Positions 55,736 through 64,000 of a stretch of DNA of 64,000 nt are shown piece by piece (positions within the stretch are counted from its first letter, which is position 1; every line of letters starts with the position of its first letter). The notes below the pieces were generated by a model. That model searched no databases and had not been told where the DNA came from. It saw only the letters and a list, made by a program, of their open reading frames with translations. Position numbers and translations under genes: made by a program. Source of the DNA: Pandoraea fibrosis (lineage in GTDB: Bacteria > Pseudomonadota > Gammaproteobacteria > Burkholderiales > Burkholderiaceae); contig NZ_CP047385.1 in assembly GCF_000807775.2 (NCBI RefSeq), forward strand, positions 4,836,001 through 4,900,000. The letters run 5' to 3'.

Positions 55736-56368
55736 ATGATTCACGAGATGAGCGCCCAACTGCATACGATACTGGCCGTCATGGAGGCCATTGCCGTACT
55801 GTCGTGCGCCATCTCCGGTTTCGCCGAAGCCCGCAAGCAGCACCTCGACCCGGTCGGCGCATTCGTGCTGGCCTTCGCGACCGCCTTCGGCGGCGGCACG
55901 TTGCGTGACGTGCTGCTCGATCACCGCCCTTTCTACTGGGTTCAACATCAGTGGTACACGGTCATCATTCTCGTCCTCTCGCTCTCGACGTCCGGCGTAC
56001 TGCGGCTCGTCTCGCGCGTGGCCACTGAGCGCGTGCTGCTCATTACGGATGCGATCGGTCTGGGGTTCTTCAGCGCCTCGGGCACGTCGCTGGCGTTGCA
56101 GACCGACATGTCGGCGTTCATGTCCGTGATGATGGGCGTGATTACCGGCGTAGGCGGGGGCGTGATGCGCGACATCCTCTGCAATGAAGTGCCGCTGGTA
56201 TTGCGAGACACACGGCCCTATGCGGTGTGCGCCTTCATCGGTGGCTGGATCTACATTGCGCTCACCTACGCGGACCTCGATCCCGTCTACACCTTGTCGA
56301 TCAGCGCGTTCTCCGTCATTTTCGTGCGTCTGATCACTGTCGCGTTCGACGTGCGGCTCAAGGCCTGA
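55736..56368 (+). CDS. TRIC/UPF0126-family membrane protein (YicG-like)
   Basis: Inner-membrane protein of 210 residues, about seven hydrophobic segments. Two repeat units each carry the kinked GGG motif: FATAFGGGTLRDVLLDHRPFYW and GVITGVGGGVMRDILCNEVPLVL. Bacterial relatives form trimeric cation channels. Ligand and physiological ion are not known from this sequence. Confidence 0.9.
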   Translation: MIHEMSAQLHTILAVMEAIAVLSCAISGFAEARKQHLDPVGAFVLAFATAFGGGTLRDVLLDHRPFYWVQHQWYTVIILVLSLSTSGVLRLVSRVATERVLLITDAIGLGFFSASGTSLALQTDMSAFMSVMMGVITGVGGGVMRDILCNEVPLVLRDTRPYAVCAFIGGWIYIALTYADLDPVYTLSISAFSVIFVRLITVAFDVRLKA

Positions 56369-56423
56369 TGTCGCCATTCCCACTCGATTCACGCCGCGGC
56401 AAATGCACCGGTGAACGAGGGGA

Positions 56424-56465
56424 AAAACGCCGAAGGGCGACTCCGCTTGCGCAGCCGTCGCCCTT
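56424..56465 (-). terminator. Rho-independent terminator of the PII gene
   Basis: On the minus strand AAGGGCGA...TCGCCCTT (8-bp stem, 17-nt loop, 56433-56465) is followed by CGGCGTTTTTCCCC. It lies about 58 bp past the PII stop. It also faces the end of the TRIC-type gene. Confidence 0.65.
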
Positions 56466-56522
56466 CCTGGTCCTGCATCCGTTCGTCGTCGCCATCGCGG
56501 TACAGCGACGCCCGAACCGGCC

Positions 56523-56906
<384 letters not shown>

Positions 56907-56980
56907 CTATTGTACCGGGCCGGGGACGGCGCGCCGATGACGGCACGCAGTGCCCGCCCCCGCCTGGCGCTGCACTGCGC

Positions 56981-59086
56981 TCAGGCGCGCGGGTCGTCTG
57001 GCACCTTGTCCAGATCCGCGAGCCACACCACCGACTCCGAATCGCTTGGCGCACGCCAGTCGCCGCGCGGCGAGAGCGAGCCCCCCGTGCCGACCTTCGG
57101 CGCGTTCGGAATGCACGACCGCTTGAACTGGCTCGTGCGGAAGAACCGGTCCAGAAAAATCCGCAGGTTGCGCTTGATCGCGACCAGATCGTAGGCGTTG
57201 CGGGCGAGGTGCCCTTCGTCGGGCCAGCGGCCTGCCGAGGCGTCGTGCCACGCGCTCCACGAGAGGAACGCCACTTTGCGCGGGGCATAACCGAAGCGCA
57301 ACGTGTAATAGAGGTTGAAGTCCTGCAACTCGTAGGGGCCGATGAAATGCTCGGTGCGCTGTTCGGGCGCGCCGTTGGCCTTACCGGGGACCAGCTCGGG
57401 GCTGATTTCCGTTTCGAGAATGTCGATGAGGACGTTACGACGCGCCCCGGCGTCCTTGCCACCCTTGACCGGCGCGGGCTTCGACGACGCCGCACCGCCC
57501 AACTGCCCCGTCTCGGCCACCCATCGCACGAGGTGCATGATGAGCGTCTTGGGCACGCTGGCGTTCACGTTGTAGTGGGACATATGGTCGCCCACGCCAT
57601 AAGTACACCAGCCCAGCGCCAACTCGCTCAGGTCGCCCGTGCCGATCACGATGGCGCCCAGATGATTCGCCAGACGGAACAGGTGATTGGTACGCTCGCC
57701 CGCCTGCACGTTCTCGAACGTGACGTCGTAGACTTCCTCGCCCCTGGCAAACGGGTGGTCGAGATCCTTGAGCATCTGCATGCAGCTCGGCCGGATATCG
57801 ATTTCGCGCGCCGTGCACCCGACCGCATCCATCAACTCACGCGCCTGACGCAACGTGCGCTCGCTCGTGGCGAAGCCCGGCATCGTGTACGCCAGAATGT
57901 TGGTGCGCGGCAGACCGAGGCGATCCATGACCTTCGCGCACACAAGCAACGCATGGGTCGAGTCGAGGCCGCCGGACACACCGATCACGACCTTCTGAAT
58001 CTTCGACGATGCCAGACGCTGCATCAGCGCCTGCACCTGGATGTTGTAGACCTCGTGGCAACGCTCATCGCGCCGGCGCGGGTCGGACGGCACATACGGG
58101 AAACGTTCGATGGCGCGCTCAAGCGGCAACTCGGCATCGCGCGGCAGGGTCACATCGACCTTGATCGTGCGAAAACGCGCGACCTCGTCGGCATGACGGC
58201 GCACCGACACGCCAAAGGTCGTCTGATGCATGCGCTCACGCGCCAGCCGCTCCAGATCGATGTCCGCATAAATCAGATGCGACTCGCTGGCAAAGCGTGC
58301 CGACTCGGCCAGCATGTCGCCGTTCTCGTAGATGAGCGCCTGTCCGTCCCAGGCAAGATCGGTGGTCGATTCGCCCTGTCCGGCCGAGGTGTAGAGATAC
58401 GCCGCGAGGCATCGCGCCGACTGCTGACCGACCAGTTGATGTCGATAGGCCGACTTGCCGACGACCACGTTCGATGCCGACAGATTGACCAGCACCGTTG
58501 CGCCGGCCAGCGCCGCGAACGACGACGGCGGCACCGGCACCCAGACGTCTTCGCAGATTTCGCAATGAAAGCGCAGCAACGGTTGATCGGCAGCTTCGAA
58601 GATGAGTGAGCCGAACGGCACATCGCTGCCGAGCAACGTCACCGTATCGACACCGGCGTCGTCCGCGGCGTTGAACTGACGGGCTTCGTAGAACTCGCTG
58701 TAATTCGGCAGGTACGTCTTGGGAACGACGCCATGAATGCGCCCGCGCGCGACGACCACGGCGCAGTTGAACAGTCGCTGCTGCACGCGCACCGGCATGC
58801 CCACGATCAGCGCGGCGCCCAGCTCGCGGCTTGCCGCCACGATGTCGGCCAGCGCCACGTTGCAGGCGTCGAGCAACGCGCGTTGCTGGAACAGATCTTC
58901 GCAGCTATAGGCGGGGATGCCCAGTTCGGGGAAAGCGACGAGCACCGCGCCTGCGGCGTCCGCCTGCTTCGCCAGCGCGATGGTCTGCGCAGCGTTGTAG
59001 ACCGGATCGGCCACGCGGCACTGCGGCACCCCGACGGCTACACGTGCGAAATCGTGATTGTAGAGATTGAGAAATCGGTTGGTCAT
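56981..59086 (-). CDS. nadE: Glutamine-dependent NAD+ synthetase
   Basis: Protein of about 701 residues making NAD+ from deamido-NAD. The N-terminal nitrilase-like glutaminase domain has Glu in [16 protein letters not shown], Lys in [14 protein letters not shown] and the nucleophilic Cys in [12 protein letters not shown]. The C-terminal synthetase has the PP-loop [18 protein letters not shown] place the start at [13 protein letters not shown] (59086); an ATG at 59101 is possible. No strong ribosome site is seen for either. Confidence 0.95.
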   Translation of the reverse strand: MTNRFLNLYNHDFARVAVGVPQCRVADPVYNAAQTIALAKQADAAGAVLVAFPELGIPAYSCEDLFQQRALLDACNVALADIVAASRELGAALIVGMPVRVQQRLFNCAVVVARGRIHGVVPKTYLPNYSEFYEARQFNAADDAGVDTVTLLGSDVPFGSLIFEAADQPLLRFHCEICEDVWVPVPPSSFAALAGATVLVNLSASNVVVGKSAYRHQLVGQQSARCLAAYLYTSAGQGESTTDLAWDGQALIYENGDMLAESARFASESHLIYADIDLERLARERMHQTTFGVSVRRHADEVARFRTIKVDVTLPRDAELPLERAIERFPYVPSDPRRRDERCHEVYNIQVQALMQRLASSKIQKVVIGVSGGLDSTHALLVCAKVMDRLGLPRTNILAYTMPGFATSERTLRQARELMDAVGCTAREIDIRPSCMQMLKDLDHPFARGEEVYDVTFENVQAGERTNHLFRLANHLGAIVIGTGDLSELALGWCTYGVGDHMSHYNVNASVPKTLIMHLVRWVAETGQLGGAASSKPAPVKGGKDAGARRNVLIDILETEISPELVPGKANGAPEQRTEHFIGPYELQDFNLYYTLRFGYAPRKVAFLSWSAWHDASAGRWPDEGHLARNAYDLVAIKRNLRIFLDRFFRTSQFKRSCIPNAPKVGTGGSLSPRGDWRAPSDSESVVWLADLDKVPDDPRA

Positions 59087-59252
59087 GTCGGCGGCTACCA
59101 TGCATCGCCCATGTGCCGTTGCGTCGGCAGGCGATGCAGCCGAGGGCTGGCGCCCGCCCGGCGCGAGCGGCGGACGTTAGATTCGCCAGTATATTACGCG
59201 AGGCCCCGCCGTGCCGGGGCCGGTACACCGGACCTCGACACCGGTCGCAGCG

Positions 59253-60389
59253 TCAGGACGCCGGACGTTTGAACGGGGTATGCGCTTCCAGCTCGCCGAT
59301 GTGTTCGTCCATCGCCGCCGTCTCCGAATCGAGGAACTCGGCAATGGCGTCGGCGAAGCGCTGATCGGCGATCCAGTGCGCCGACCACGTGGGCGTGGGC
59401 AACAGACCGCGCGACATCTTGTGCACGCCCTGCGCCCCGCCCTCGAAGCTGCGCAACCCGTGCGCGATGCAGTACTCGATACCCTGGGCGTAGCACGTCT
59501 CGAAGTGCATGCCGGAGACGAAATCCGTGGTGCCCCAATACCGCCCGTACATCGTGTCGCCGCTCACCACATTGAGCGCACATGCCAACGGCGCACCATC
59601 GCGCTCGGCCATGACGAGCAGCAAGGTGTCCGGCATCGCCGCGTGCAACTGACCGAAGAAGGCCCGGCTCAGATACGGCGCATTCCAGTGCTCGCGATAC
59701 GTGTTGTCGTAGCACCGATAGAAGAAATCGAGCGCCGCGTCGTCGATCTCGGCACCGCGCAGCCACCGGTAGGTCACCCCCGCATCGCGCACGCGTCGAC
59801 GGTCCTGCCTGAGCTTCTTGCGCTTCTCCTGATTCATCTGCGCGAGGAAATCGTCGAACGTGGCGAAGCCCGGGTTCTCCCAGTGGAACTGCACGCCCTC
59901 GCGAAGCAGGTAGCCCGCCTCGGTCAGCGCCGCCAGATCGTCGTCGTGCGTGAACAGCACATGGATCGACGACAGCTCGAGTTGCTTCGCGAAGGCAATC
60001 GCTCCCCGGGCGAGCGCAACCCGGTCGGCATGCGTGCGCGCCAGCAGACGCGGCCCCGTGACCGGCGAGAACGGCACGGCGCACAGCAGCTTCGGGTAGT
60101 AGTCCAGACCGTGACGGGCAAACGCGTCGGCCCAAGCGTGATCGAAAACGTATTCGCCGCGCGAATGGGATTTGACGTAAAGCGGCATGGCCCCCACCAA
60201 CACGTCGCCGGCATGCATCAGCAGATAGGCCGGCTGCCACCCGGTGCGCTTCGACGCGCACCCGCTCGTATGCATGGCATGCAGGAACGCATGCCGCACG
60301 AAGGGATTGCCACCCGCGAGGGCATCCCACGCGTCGGCCGGCACGTCTTCAATCGATTGCACTACACGGATGACTACGTCGCTGCTCAC
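59253..60389 (-). CDS. GNAT-like protein of the peptidogalycan recognition family
   Basis: Protein of about 378 residues (FemAB/PF04339-like, related to acyltransferases). Typical stretches: GGNPFVRHAFLHAMHTSGC, KSHSRGEYVFDHAWADAFARHGLDYYPKL, FLAQMNQEKRKKLRQDRRRV, and YGRYWGTTDFVSGMHFETCYAQGIEYCI. A GTG at 60389 with AGGTGG upstream gives the family's usual N-terminus; an upstream ATG would add ~44 arginine-rich residues. The biochemical function of the family is poorly defined. Confidence 0.85.
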   Translation of the reverse strand: MSSDVVIRVVQSIEDVPADAWDALAGGNPFVRHAFLHAMHTSGCASKRTGWQPAYLLMHAGDVLVGAMPLYVKSHSRGEYVFDHAWADAFARHGLDYYPKLLCAVPFSPVTGPRLLARTHADRVALARGAIAFAKQLELSSIHVLFTHDDDLAALTEAGYLLREGVQFHWENPGFATFDDFLAQMNQEKRKKLRQDRRRVRDAGVTYRWLRGAEIDDAALDFFYRCYDNTYREHWNAPYLSRAFFGQLHAAMPDTLLLVMAERDGAPLACALNVVSGDTMYGRYWGTTDFVSGMHFETCYAQGIEYCIAHGLRSFEGGAQGVHKMSRGLLPTPTWSAHWIADQRFADAIAEFLDSETAAMDEHIGELEAHTPFKRPAS

Positions 60390-60525
60390 ATCCCACCTCG
60401 TTTGCCAATCCACGGCTGCTGCACGGCTACCGCACGGCACCCGCCGGCACGGAACGCCGCCACTGGCCGACATTGTCGCCGAACTCGACGCCGCCTTCAG
60501 AGCATTGATGCGACGAAACACAACT

Positions 60526-60556
60526 TACCAAAAGTAGGTTACCATTGGTAGGTTAC
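60526..60556 (+). promoter_or_regulatory. Operator-like repeats upstream of the quinone reductase/TetR pair
   Basis: GTAGGTTAC occurs twice (60534-60542 and 60548-60556, period 14), within an inverted repeat TACCAA...TTGGTA. These lie 24-55 bp before the reductase start. Likely binding site of the TetR protein at 61225. Confidence 0.65.
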
Positions 60557-60579
60557 ATTTTTTTAAGGAATTGTTCGTC

Positions 60580-61194
60580 ATGCATGCCCTCGTCGTCGTC
60601 GCTCATCCCGATTCCCAATCGCTCACCCATGCCATTGCCTCGCACGTTGCCGAGGGGATCATCGCAACGCCGTTGCAGCCACACGCGCTTGGCGCGCATA
60701 CCGTCGAGATCGCCGATCTGGCGTCGGAGGGGTTCGATCCGCGATTCTCTGCCGCCGATCTCGCGCTGTTCCAGAAAACGCAAACGGCCCCCGCCGACAT
60801 CGCCGCCGAGCACGCCCGCGTCGACCGCGCCGACGCGCTGGTCCTCGTCTACCCGATTTACTGGTGGTCGTTCCCCGCCTTGCTCAAGGGATGGATCGAC
60901 CGCGTATTCACGCAAGGCTGGGCGTATGAAGATGGGGAAGACGGCAAAGTAAAGAAGAAGCTGCAACGAATGCGCGTGCATCTCGTGGCCGTCGGAGGTA
61001 CCGATCAACGCACGATGGCCCGGCACGGCTATTTCGGCGCGATGAAAACCCAGATCGATCATGGCATTTTTGGCTACTGCGGTGCGCAGGTCGTCACATC
61101 CGAGTTGCTCTTGGCCTCCGATACCGGCTACCCTGAGGCACATCTCGACACCGCGCGAGCGATTGGCCAACGGGTCTTCGCGAGCGTCCCCTGA
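60580..61194 (+). CDS. NAD(P)H-dependent flavodoxin-fold oxidoreductase (quinone reductase-like)
   Basis: Protein of 204 residues of the MdaB/KefF/NQO family. It starts HALVVVAHPDSQSLTHAIA (FMN/FAD phosphate loop), then DALVLVYPIYWWSFPALLKGWIDRVFTQGWAY, the classical flavin-binding segment of this family. The ATG at 60580 has AAGGA upstream. It is followed by a TetR gene; the two probably form a redox-stress unit. Confidence 0.92.
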   Translation: MHALVVVAHPDSQSLTHAIASHVAEGIIATPLQPHALGAHTVEIADLASEGFDPRFSAADLALFQKTQTAPADIAAEHARVDRADALVLVYPIYWWSFPALLKGWIDRVFTQGWAYEDGEDGKVKKKLQRMRVHLVAVGGTDQRTMARHGYFGAMKTQIDHGIFGYCGAQVVTSELLLASDTGYPEAHLDTARAIGQRVFASVP

Positions 61195-61224
61195 TCTGTT
61201 CCACACGTTGCGTATTGCCCTGTC

Positions 61225-61827
61225 ATGAACCCAGCCGCCGATTCCTCCGCCCGCCGTCGCATGCCACGCGAGGCTCGCACGCGACAGTTGCTCGACGTGG
61301 CGTGGACGCTCATCGGCGACGAGGGCACCGACGCCCTCACGCTGGGGCGGCTGGCCGACGCGGCGGGGGTCACGAAGCCGGTGGTGTATGACCACTTCGG
61401 CACGCGCAACGGGCTTCTGGCCGCGCTGTATCAGGACTATGACGAGCGTCAGACGGTGATCTTCGACAGTTCGGTGGCCGCCGCGAAACCGACCTTGCAG
61501 GACAAGGCGCGTGTCATCGCGTCAAGTTATGTGGCTTGCGTGTTGTCGCAAGGGCGCGAGATTTCGGGGGTACTGGCCGCGCTCAGCGGTTCGGCGGAGC
61601 TTGCCGCCGTGAAGCGGCAGTACCAGAGGACCTTCATCGGAAAGTGTGCGGCCATGCTGGCGCCGTATGCCAGATCGCAGGGCATTCCCGCCCCCGCCCT
61701 GTGGGCCATGCTGGGGGCCGCCGATACACTTTCGGACGCCGCCGTCGCCGGCGACATCACGCAGGAGGAAGCGCAAGCGGAACTGATGCAGACCATTCTG
61801 GCGATGGTCAAACGTCACAAGCCGTAA
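61225..61827 (+). CDS. TetR-family transcriptional regulator
   Basis: Protein of 200 residues. Helix-turn-helix: ALTLGRLADAAGVTKPVVYDHFGTRNGLLAALY. The remainder is helical, with no recognisable ligand motif. It lies 30 bp behind the oxidoreductase gene and likely represses both from the repeats at 60526-60556. Confidence 0.92.
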   Translation: MNPAADSSARRRMPREARTRQLLDVAWTLIGDEGTDALTLGRLADAAGVTKPVVYDHFGTRNGLLAALYQDYDERQTVIFDSSVAAAKPTLQDKARVIASSYVACVLSQGREISGVLAALSGSAELAAVKRQYQRTFIGKCAAMLAPYARSQGIPAPALWAMLGAADTLSDAAVAGDITQEEAQAELMQTILAMVKRHKP

Positions 61828-61865
61828 TGGCCTTGTCTGTGCACCGATAGCGATAGCGCAACGCA

Positions 61866-61893
61866 TAAAAAAACCCGGCACTCGGCCGGGTTT
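61866..61893 (-). terminator. Rho-independent terminator of ppa
   Basis: On the minus strand AAACCCGG...CCGGGTTT (8-bp stem, 61871-61893) is followed by a run of T. It sits 38 bp past the ppa stop and 39 bp past the convergent tetR stop, so it may serve both genes. Confidence 0.8.
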
Positions 61894-61931
61894 CTCTCGC
61901 GTCGACGCGCGACGTCGCAGGCGAAAATCGC

Positions 61932-62459
61932 TTACTTCTTGGCGTTATTAACGCCGTCGACGATTTCCTTGTGGGCGGCGTCGATGCCTTCCCAACCTTC
62001 GATCTTGACCCACTTGCCCTTCTCGAGCGCCTTGTAGTTCTCGAAGAAGTGCTTGATCTGATCCTTCAGGTAGCCCGGCACGTCGTCGATCGACTTCATG
62101 TGCGCCGTCATCGGGCAGATCTTGTCGACCGGCACGACCACCAGCTTGGCGTCCACGCCCGACTCGTCGGTCATGTTGAGCATGCCCAGTGCGCGGCAGC
62201 GAACGACCGAACCAGCCAGCAGCGGGAAAGGCGTCACGACCAGCGCGTCGACGGGGTCGCCGTCGCCAGCCAGCGTTTGCGGAATGAAGCCGTAGTTGGC
62301 CGGGTAGCGCATGCCCGTGCCAATGAAACGGTCAACGACCAGCAGGCCCAGATCCTTGTCGGCCTCGTACTTCACCGGGTCGCTTTGCGCCGGGATCTCG
62401 ATGATGACGTTGAAATCGTTGGGGATGTCCTTGCCGGCAGGCACGTGGTTGAAGCTCAT
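61932..62459 (-). CDS. ppa: Inorganic pyrophosphatase (family I)
   Basis: Cytoplasmic enzyme of 175 residues that hydrolyses pyrophosphate with Mg2+. Active-site signature [11 protein letters not shown] with acidic ligands; substrate-binding Lys and Tyr in KYEADKDLG and [11 protein letters not shown]. The start [13 protein letters not shown] was chosen at 62459; the long upstream open frame is arginine-rich chance sequence. Confidence 0.97.
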   Translation of the reverse strand: MSFNHVPAGKDIPNDFNVIIEIPAQSDPVKYEADKDLGLLVVDRFIGTGMRYPANYGFIPQTLAGDGDPVDALVVTPFPLLAGSVVRCRALGMLNMTDESGVDAKLVVVPVDKICPMTAHMKSIDDVPGYLKDQIKHFFENYKALEKGKWVKIEGWEGIDAAHKEIVDGVNNAKK

Positions 62460-62562
62460 GATCGCATTCCTGTGTATGAAAAGGGGCATCGCCGCCGCAC
62501 GGCGTGCACGCCCGCCAATCTGCCGGATGTCACGCCGCCCGACGGCAATCGGGCGCGGCACA

Positions 62563-63747
62563 TTATAGCGGGTTTGCCTGAATTGCCTGTATTGCCGGCA
62601 GACGGGCCAGCCGCTGCGGCGTGAGTTCGTCCACCTGCCGGCAGCCCAGCAGTTGCATGGTCGTGCGCAACTCGCCAAGCAACAGCGCGAGCACTTCGGC
62701 GGCCCCCTGCCCGCCACGGGCCGCCACGCCATACAGCGGTGCCCGGCCAAGCAGCACGCCCTTGGCGCCCAGCGCCACCGCTTTGGCCACATCCGCACCG
62801 CGCCGCACACCGCCATCGACAAAGATGGCCATCGCGGGACCGGTCGCGCTCAGCGCCTCGACGATCGACGGCAAGACTTCGAGCGGCGCGAGCGTGCTGC
62901 CCAATTGCCGCCCGCCGTGATTCGAGACGACGATGCCGTCGGCGCCATGCGCCTGCGCCAGCCGTGCGTCGTCCACCGTCTGAATGCCCTTGACGAGCAC
63001 TTCGCCCGGCCAGTGGCGACGCACCCAGGCCAGATCGTCCCAACCGAGCGACAGATCCATCTGACGGCTCAGCATTGCCGCATGACGCGCCAGATCCGCC
63101 CGTTCGCCCACGCTTTTGGCGATATTGCGCAGTTGCGGCGCACCGTGGGTCAGCATCTGCCAGCTCCAGTGCGGATGCCGTATGCAATCCGCCACCAGGC
63201 GCGGCGTGAAACGCAAGGGCAGCTTGAACCCGTTGCGCGTGTCGTGATCGCGTTTGCCATGCACCGGCGTGTCGACCGTGAGCAGCAACGTGCGAAAGCC
63301 CGCCTCACGCGCGCGGCGCATCATGCTCTCGGCAATGCGCCGGTCTTGCTGCACATAAAGCTGAAGCCACAACTCGCCCTCCGGCACGGCGGCACGCACA
63401 TCCTCAAGCAACGAGGTCGACGCTGTGGACAACACGAACGGCAGCCCGGCATCGGCCGCCGCGCGGGCGAGCAGTTCGTCCGCCCTCGGCCAAAACAAGC
63501 CATTGAGTCCGGTCGGACCGACCACCATCGGCGCGGCCGTCTCACGTCCCCAGAAGGTCGCCGCACTCGACATCTGCGACGTATCGGCAAGCACGCGCGG
63601 CGAAAAGCCCCACAGCCCGAAGGCCTCTCGATTACGTCGCAACGCATCGCCGTCTTCCGCCCCGCCTTCCAGATAATCGAATGCCAGCTTCGTCAAACGC
63701 CGCCGGGCTGCCCGGCGGTAATCCTCCACGCAGGAAAACGCGTGCAT
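62563..63747 (-). CDS. lldD: FMN-dependent alpha-hydroxy-acid dehydrogenase (L-lactate dehydrogenase type)
   Basis: Protein of 394 residues, FMN TIM barrel. Seen: [76 protein letters not shown], and SNHGGRQLG with the catalytic His and substrate Arg. [27 protein letters not shown] binds the FMN phosphate. GGGGGAGCA precedes the ATG at 63747. The GYL insertion differs among lactate, mandelate and glycolate enzymes, so the substrate (lactate or mandelate) is open. Confidence 0.9.
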   Translation of the reverse strand: MHAFSCVEDYRRAARRRLTKLAFDYLEGGAEDGDALRRNREAFGLWGFSPRVLADTSQMSSAATFWGRETAAPMVVGPTGLNGLFWPRADELLARAAADAGLPFVLSTASTSLLEDVRAAVPEGELWLQLYVQQDRRIAESMMRRAREAGFRTLLLTVDTPVHGKRDHDTRNGFKLPLRFTPRLVADCIRHPHWSWQMLTHGAPQLRNIAKSVGERADLARHAAMLSRQMDLSLGWDDLAWVRRHWPGEVLVKGIQTVDDARLAQAHGADGIVVSNHGGRQLGSTLAPLEVLPSIVEALSATGPAMAIFVDGGVRRGADVAKAVALGAKGVLLGRAPLYGVAARGGQGAAEVLALLLGELRTTMQLLGCRQVDELTPQRLARLPAIQAIQANPL

Positions 63748-63898
63748 TGCTCCCCCTGTCCTCATGTCCGCTCGTGGGCATCGCCACGAGGCCTTGATCC
63801 GTGCCGCCTGCCTGGCCATCCGGCGAAGTTCGCTAGTTGGGCACAAACAATTGCATTACAATCACAATCATTACAATTCGAACACTTACGCACACTCC

Positions 63899-64000
63899 AT
63901 GCCGCGCTTGCCTGCCCGGTCGTCCCGTCCCTCCGACGACGCGTCTGCCCAATCCGCCAGCGAAGCGACACCGCTTGCGCCGCGCTCCTCGCTCTTCGTC
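63899..64000 (+). CDS. Start of a rightward gene, truncated by window end
   Basis: The first 34 codons read MPRLPARSSRPSDDASAQSA and then SEATPLAPRSSLFV. A low-complexity N-terminus leading to SSLFV would suit an IclR-type regulator (often SxFVQSIEKAF), but this is a guess. It is divergent from lldD; the 151-bp spacer has repeated TTACAATC/ACAATCATT motifs (63854-63878). Confidence 0.5.
   Translation, partial: MPRLPARSSRPSDDASAQSASEATPLAPRSSLFV

Overview
The window looks like chromosome from a beta-proteobacterium of the family Burkholderiaceae, most like Pandoraea. This rests on recalled similarity of the housekeeping proteins (SerS, RarA, LolA, FtsK, TrxB, NadE) and the high G+C; no search was run, so the genus is provisional.

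Layout. (1) About 1-10.5 kb is a catabolic cluster: etfBA (etfA cut by the window edge), a NIPSNAP-family protein, a type I extradiol dioxygenase, a fumarylacetoacetate-hydrolase-family enzyme, a PHBH-type FAD hydroxylase, an SDR, an amidohydrolase, a [2Fe-2S] ferredoxin, a TetR regulator and a cytochrome P450. Its four promoters each carry a 19-bp inverted repeat AACTRA-N7-TYAGTT, so it looks like one TetR regulon. (2) About 10.9-47.3 kb is bounded by a 21-bp direct repeat that is the 3' end of tRNA-Ser(CGA) plus flanking bases, with a related terminator next to each copy. I read this as a decayed genomic island inserted in the tRNA gene; no integrase is visible. (3) 47.3-64 kb is core chromosome: tRNA-Ser, serS, rarA, lolA, ftsK, trxB, an Smr protein, a TRIC-type membrane protein, a PII gene, nadE, an acyltransferase-like gene, a quinone reductase with its TetR gene, ppa and an lldD-type gene.

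Inside the island there are two modules. At 11-32 kb lies an aromatic-acid pathway: Rieske dioxygenase alpha and beta, ferredoxin and reductase, dihydrodiol-type SDR, extradiol dioxygenase, an ACMSD-like amidohydrolase, C-C hydrolase, 2-hydroxydienoate hydratase, a 14-TM-type exporter and an outer-membrane channel. It comes with its own CoA-transferase, two acyl-CoA dehydrogenases, EtfBA and ETF-quinone oxidoreductase. The gene set resembles the p-cumate route: dioxygenation, rearomatisation, meta-cleavage, decarboxylation, hydrolysis, then CoA activation and oxidation of the released short acid. A FadR-type regulator and a two-part promoter element seen three times probably control it. At 32-45 kb, between two IS3-family remnants, lies a module with a polar amino-acid ABC importer, a HisC-like aminotransferase, a PhyH-type oxygenase, two MocR regulators sharing a TACTAGTTC motif, and a Tat-exported PaoABC-type molybdenum aldehyde oxidoreductase.

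The island end next to the tRNA holds only wreckage: a truncated IS, the tail of an AraC-type regulator and a frameshifted amino-acid-binding protein gene.
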